Shown: positions 5,398-6,661 of the stretch, piece by piece
How positions within the stretch are numbered: the first letter of the stretch is position 1
Layout: each line of letters begins with the position of its first letter
From: Thermoplasmata archaeon
GTDB lineage: Archaea > Thermoplasmatota > Thermoplasmata > Lutacidiplasmatales > UBA184
Length of the DNA stretch: 6,661 nucleotides
NCBI GenBank assembly: GCA_030043255.1
Contig: JASHYB010000012.1
Span: forward strand, 1-6,661
Direction of reading: 5' to 3'
Notes under the pieces: generated by a model
The model's database searches: none
Told to the model about the DNA's origin: nothing
The model's input: the letters and a program-made list of their open reading frames with translations, nothing else
Made by a program: the position numbers and the translations under genes

Positions 5398-5739
5398 ATG
5401 ACGCCGACGCCCCGCCGCCCCCGAGCGACGTCCGCCGCGCGGGCGGACGCGCCGAAGGCCCCGCCGCGGCCGTTCGTCGCCCACCATCTCGCCCCGCCGC
5501 ACGAGATCCTCACCGAGGCGGAGAGCGCGAAGGTGCTGGGCGAGCTGGTCACCCCGGTCGAGCGGCTGCCGAAGATCCTGGTCAGCGACCCCGGGCTGCA
5601 GACCGACCCGAAGTACGCCGCGCTCAAGGAGTCCGGCGAGCGGCTCGTCGGCCGGCTCGTGCGCATCCGCCGGCCCAGCGCCACCGCCGGCGAGGCGTTC
5701 GCCTACCGGGTCATCATCCCGCCCACGCGGGAGGAGTGA
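5398..5739 (+). CDS. rpoH: DNA-directed RNA polymerase subunit H (RpoH/Rpb5-like)
   Basis: Small archaeal RNA polymerase subunit, equivalent to the C-terminal domain of eukaryotic Rpb5, located at the jaw of the enzyme. It has 113 residues. VAHHLAPPHEILTE at 27-40 and LPKILVSDP at 57-65 are family signatures. The C-terminal strand region LVGRLVRIRRPSATAGEAF at 83-101 carries the usual 'SPTAGE'-like turn. Typical RpoH is about 75-85 residues; this one has an extra ~25 N-terminal residues rich in Arg, Pro and Ala. The ATG at 5398 is the only start between the tRNA and the conserved core, and GAGGT lies 4 nt upstream. A longer open frame from 5308 would overlap the tRNA and is rejected. rpoB follows after 11 nt, so the two are co-transcribed. 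Confidence 0.95.
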   Translation: MTPTPRRPRATSAARADAPKAPPRPFVAHHLAPPHEILTEAESAKVLGELVTPVERLPKILVSDPGLQTDPKYAALKESGERLVGRLVRIRRPSATAGEAFAYRVIIPPTREE

Positions 5740-5750
5740 GCTCAGGGTCC

Positions 5751-6661
5751 ATGCGCGAGATCGTCGACTCGTTCTTCCGGGAGCGCTCGATCGTCAACCA
5801 CCACCTGGCCAGCTTCAACGACTTCCTGCCGACCCGCGACAACCCGAACTCGCGGATGCAGCGGATCGTGGACGAGGCGCGGGTGAGCGAGGACTCGACC
5901 GAGCGCGGCGTCATCCGCCTGGACGTGCAGAAGACCAAGAGCTCGATCACCGTGCGGGTCGGCCGCCGGCGCGACGCCCGCGGGATGGTCCCGCCGTCCG
6001 CGGAGCCGACGATCATGATCGGCGCGCCGTTCGTCAAGGAGCCGGTCGGCTCGAAGCCGACGCTCACGCCGATGGAGGCGCGGCTGCGGAACCTGACCTA
6101 CCAGGCGCCCATCACCCTGCGGGTCACGGTCATCGAGAACGGGGTCGAGCGGGCCCCGGAGGACGTGCACATCGGCGACCTGCCGATCATGGTCAAGAGC
6201 CGGCCCTGCAACCTCAACCGCTACAAGATCACCGAGGACGACCAGATCTGGCTCTCGGACGAGGAGTACCGGGCGAAGCTGGTCGAGTACGGCGAGGACC
6301 CGCTCGACCCCGGCGGCTACTTCGTCGTCGGCGGGACGGAGCGGGTGATCATCAGCCTCGAGGACCTCGCGCCGAACCGGATCTTCGCGGAGTTCAACGA
6401 GCGCTACGGGACCCCGATCGAGAGCGCGAAGGTCTTCAGCCAGCGGGGCGGCTACCGCTCGCTCACCGTCGTCGAGAAGAAGAAGGACGGGGTGCTCCAG
6501 GTCTCGGTCCCGACGGCGAGCGGCCAGATCCCGCTCGTGATCCTGATGAAGGCGCTCGGGATGAAGAACGACGAGGAGATCTTCCAGGCGGTCCTGGGCG
6601 AGCTCCTCCCGCTGGACGAGCCGTTCGTCCAGACGATGAAGCACCTGCTCAACGTCAACCT
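5751..6661 (+). CDS. rpoB: DNA-directed RNA polymerase subunit B, N-terminal part (cut by window end)
   Basis: Second-largest subunit of archaeal RNA polymerase, forming part of the catalytic cleft. 303 codons are present, and the frame is still open at the window end. The start MREIVDSFFRERSIVNHHLA matches the archaeal B/B'' N-terminus. LRNLTYQAPITL at 114-125, IGDLPIMVKS at 143-152 and YGEDPLDPGGYFVVGG at 181-196 are conserved landmarks. ERVIISLEDLAPNR follows at 198-211, and IPLVILMKALG lies at about 262-272. These place it in the protrusion and lobe domains. The ATG at 5751 is 11 nt after the rpoH stop, and GGAG near the end of rpoH may serve as ribosome-binding site. Because the gene is truncated here, it cannot be seen whether B is one chain or split into B'' and B'. 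The window-edge cut is not biological. Confidence 0.97.
   Translation, partial: MREIVDSFFRERSIVNHHLASFNDFLPTRDNPNSRMQRIVDEARVSEDSTERGVIRLDVQKTKSSITVRVGRRRDARGMVPPSAEPTIMIGAPFVKEPVGSKPTLTPMEARLRNLTYQAPITLRVTVIENGVERAPEDVHIGDLPIMVKSRPCNLNRYKITEDDQIWLSDEEYRAKLVEYGEDPLDPGGYFVVGGTERVIISLEDLAPNRIFAEFNERYGTPIESAKVFSQRGGYRSLTVVEKKKDGVLQVSVPTASGQIPLVILMKALGMKNDEEIFQAVLGELLPLDEPFVQTMKHLLNVN

Noticed and set aside
5742..6644. A 300-codon minus-strand open frame opposite rpoB
   Set aside because: It is antisense to a clear RNA polymerase B gene. The product is composed of Arg/Asp/Leu/Val shadow sequence with no recognisable family.
1..6661. CRISPR arrays, insertion sequences, prophage or defence genes
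   Set aside because: I saw no spaced direct repeats, terminal inverted repeats, transposase or phage motifs. Gene content is core housekeeping with even composition.

Overview
The window is about 70% GC and clearly archaeal. It carries RNA polymerase subunit H directly before the N-terminus of an archaeal-type RNA polymerase B subunit, a UPF0147 protein, an archaeal-type diphthamide ligase, TATA-type promoters, and a tRNA gene interrupted by two bulge-helix-bulge (BHB) introns. The lineage cannot be fixed by reading alone. A high-GC euryarchaeal/Thermoplasmatota-like genome is my best guess, with low confidence.

The left part (66-4151) is one tightly packed minus-strand operon: purS, purL, a diphthine-ammonia ligase (dph6) and a class I SAM methyltransferase. 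The gaps are 4 nt and 6 nt, and the last junction is a 4-nt GTGA overlap. All four genes start with GTG. PurS and PurL are two of the three subunits of archaeal FGAM synthase; the glutaminase PurQ is not in the window. Dph6 finishes diphthamide on elongation factor 2. The methyltransferase substrate is unknown.

A divergent control region (4152-4309) separates this operon from rightward genes. On the plus strand a good TATA box (4255-4261) precedes a 57-residue orphan protein. After it come a stand-alone Lrp/AsnC-type ligand-binding (RAM) protein and a UPF0147 protein, joined by an ATGA overlap.

The right part holds a tRNA-Lys(UUU) gene (5234-5376), then rpoH (5398-5739) and the start of rpoB (from 5751, running off the window). 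The tRNA is the most unusual item. Its genomic copy is 143 nt because a 29-nt insert sits in the D-loop and a 38-nt insert sits in the T-loop. Each insert folds with its exon flanks into a BHB motif with two 3-nt bulges and a 4-bp central helix. Removing both gives a standard 76-nt tRNA-Lys with intact stems. The anticodon loop, where most archaeal tRNA introns lie, has none.
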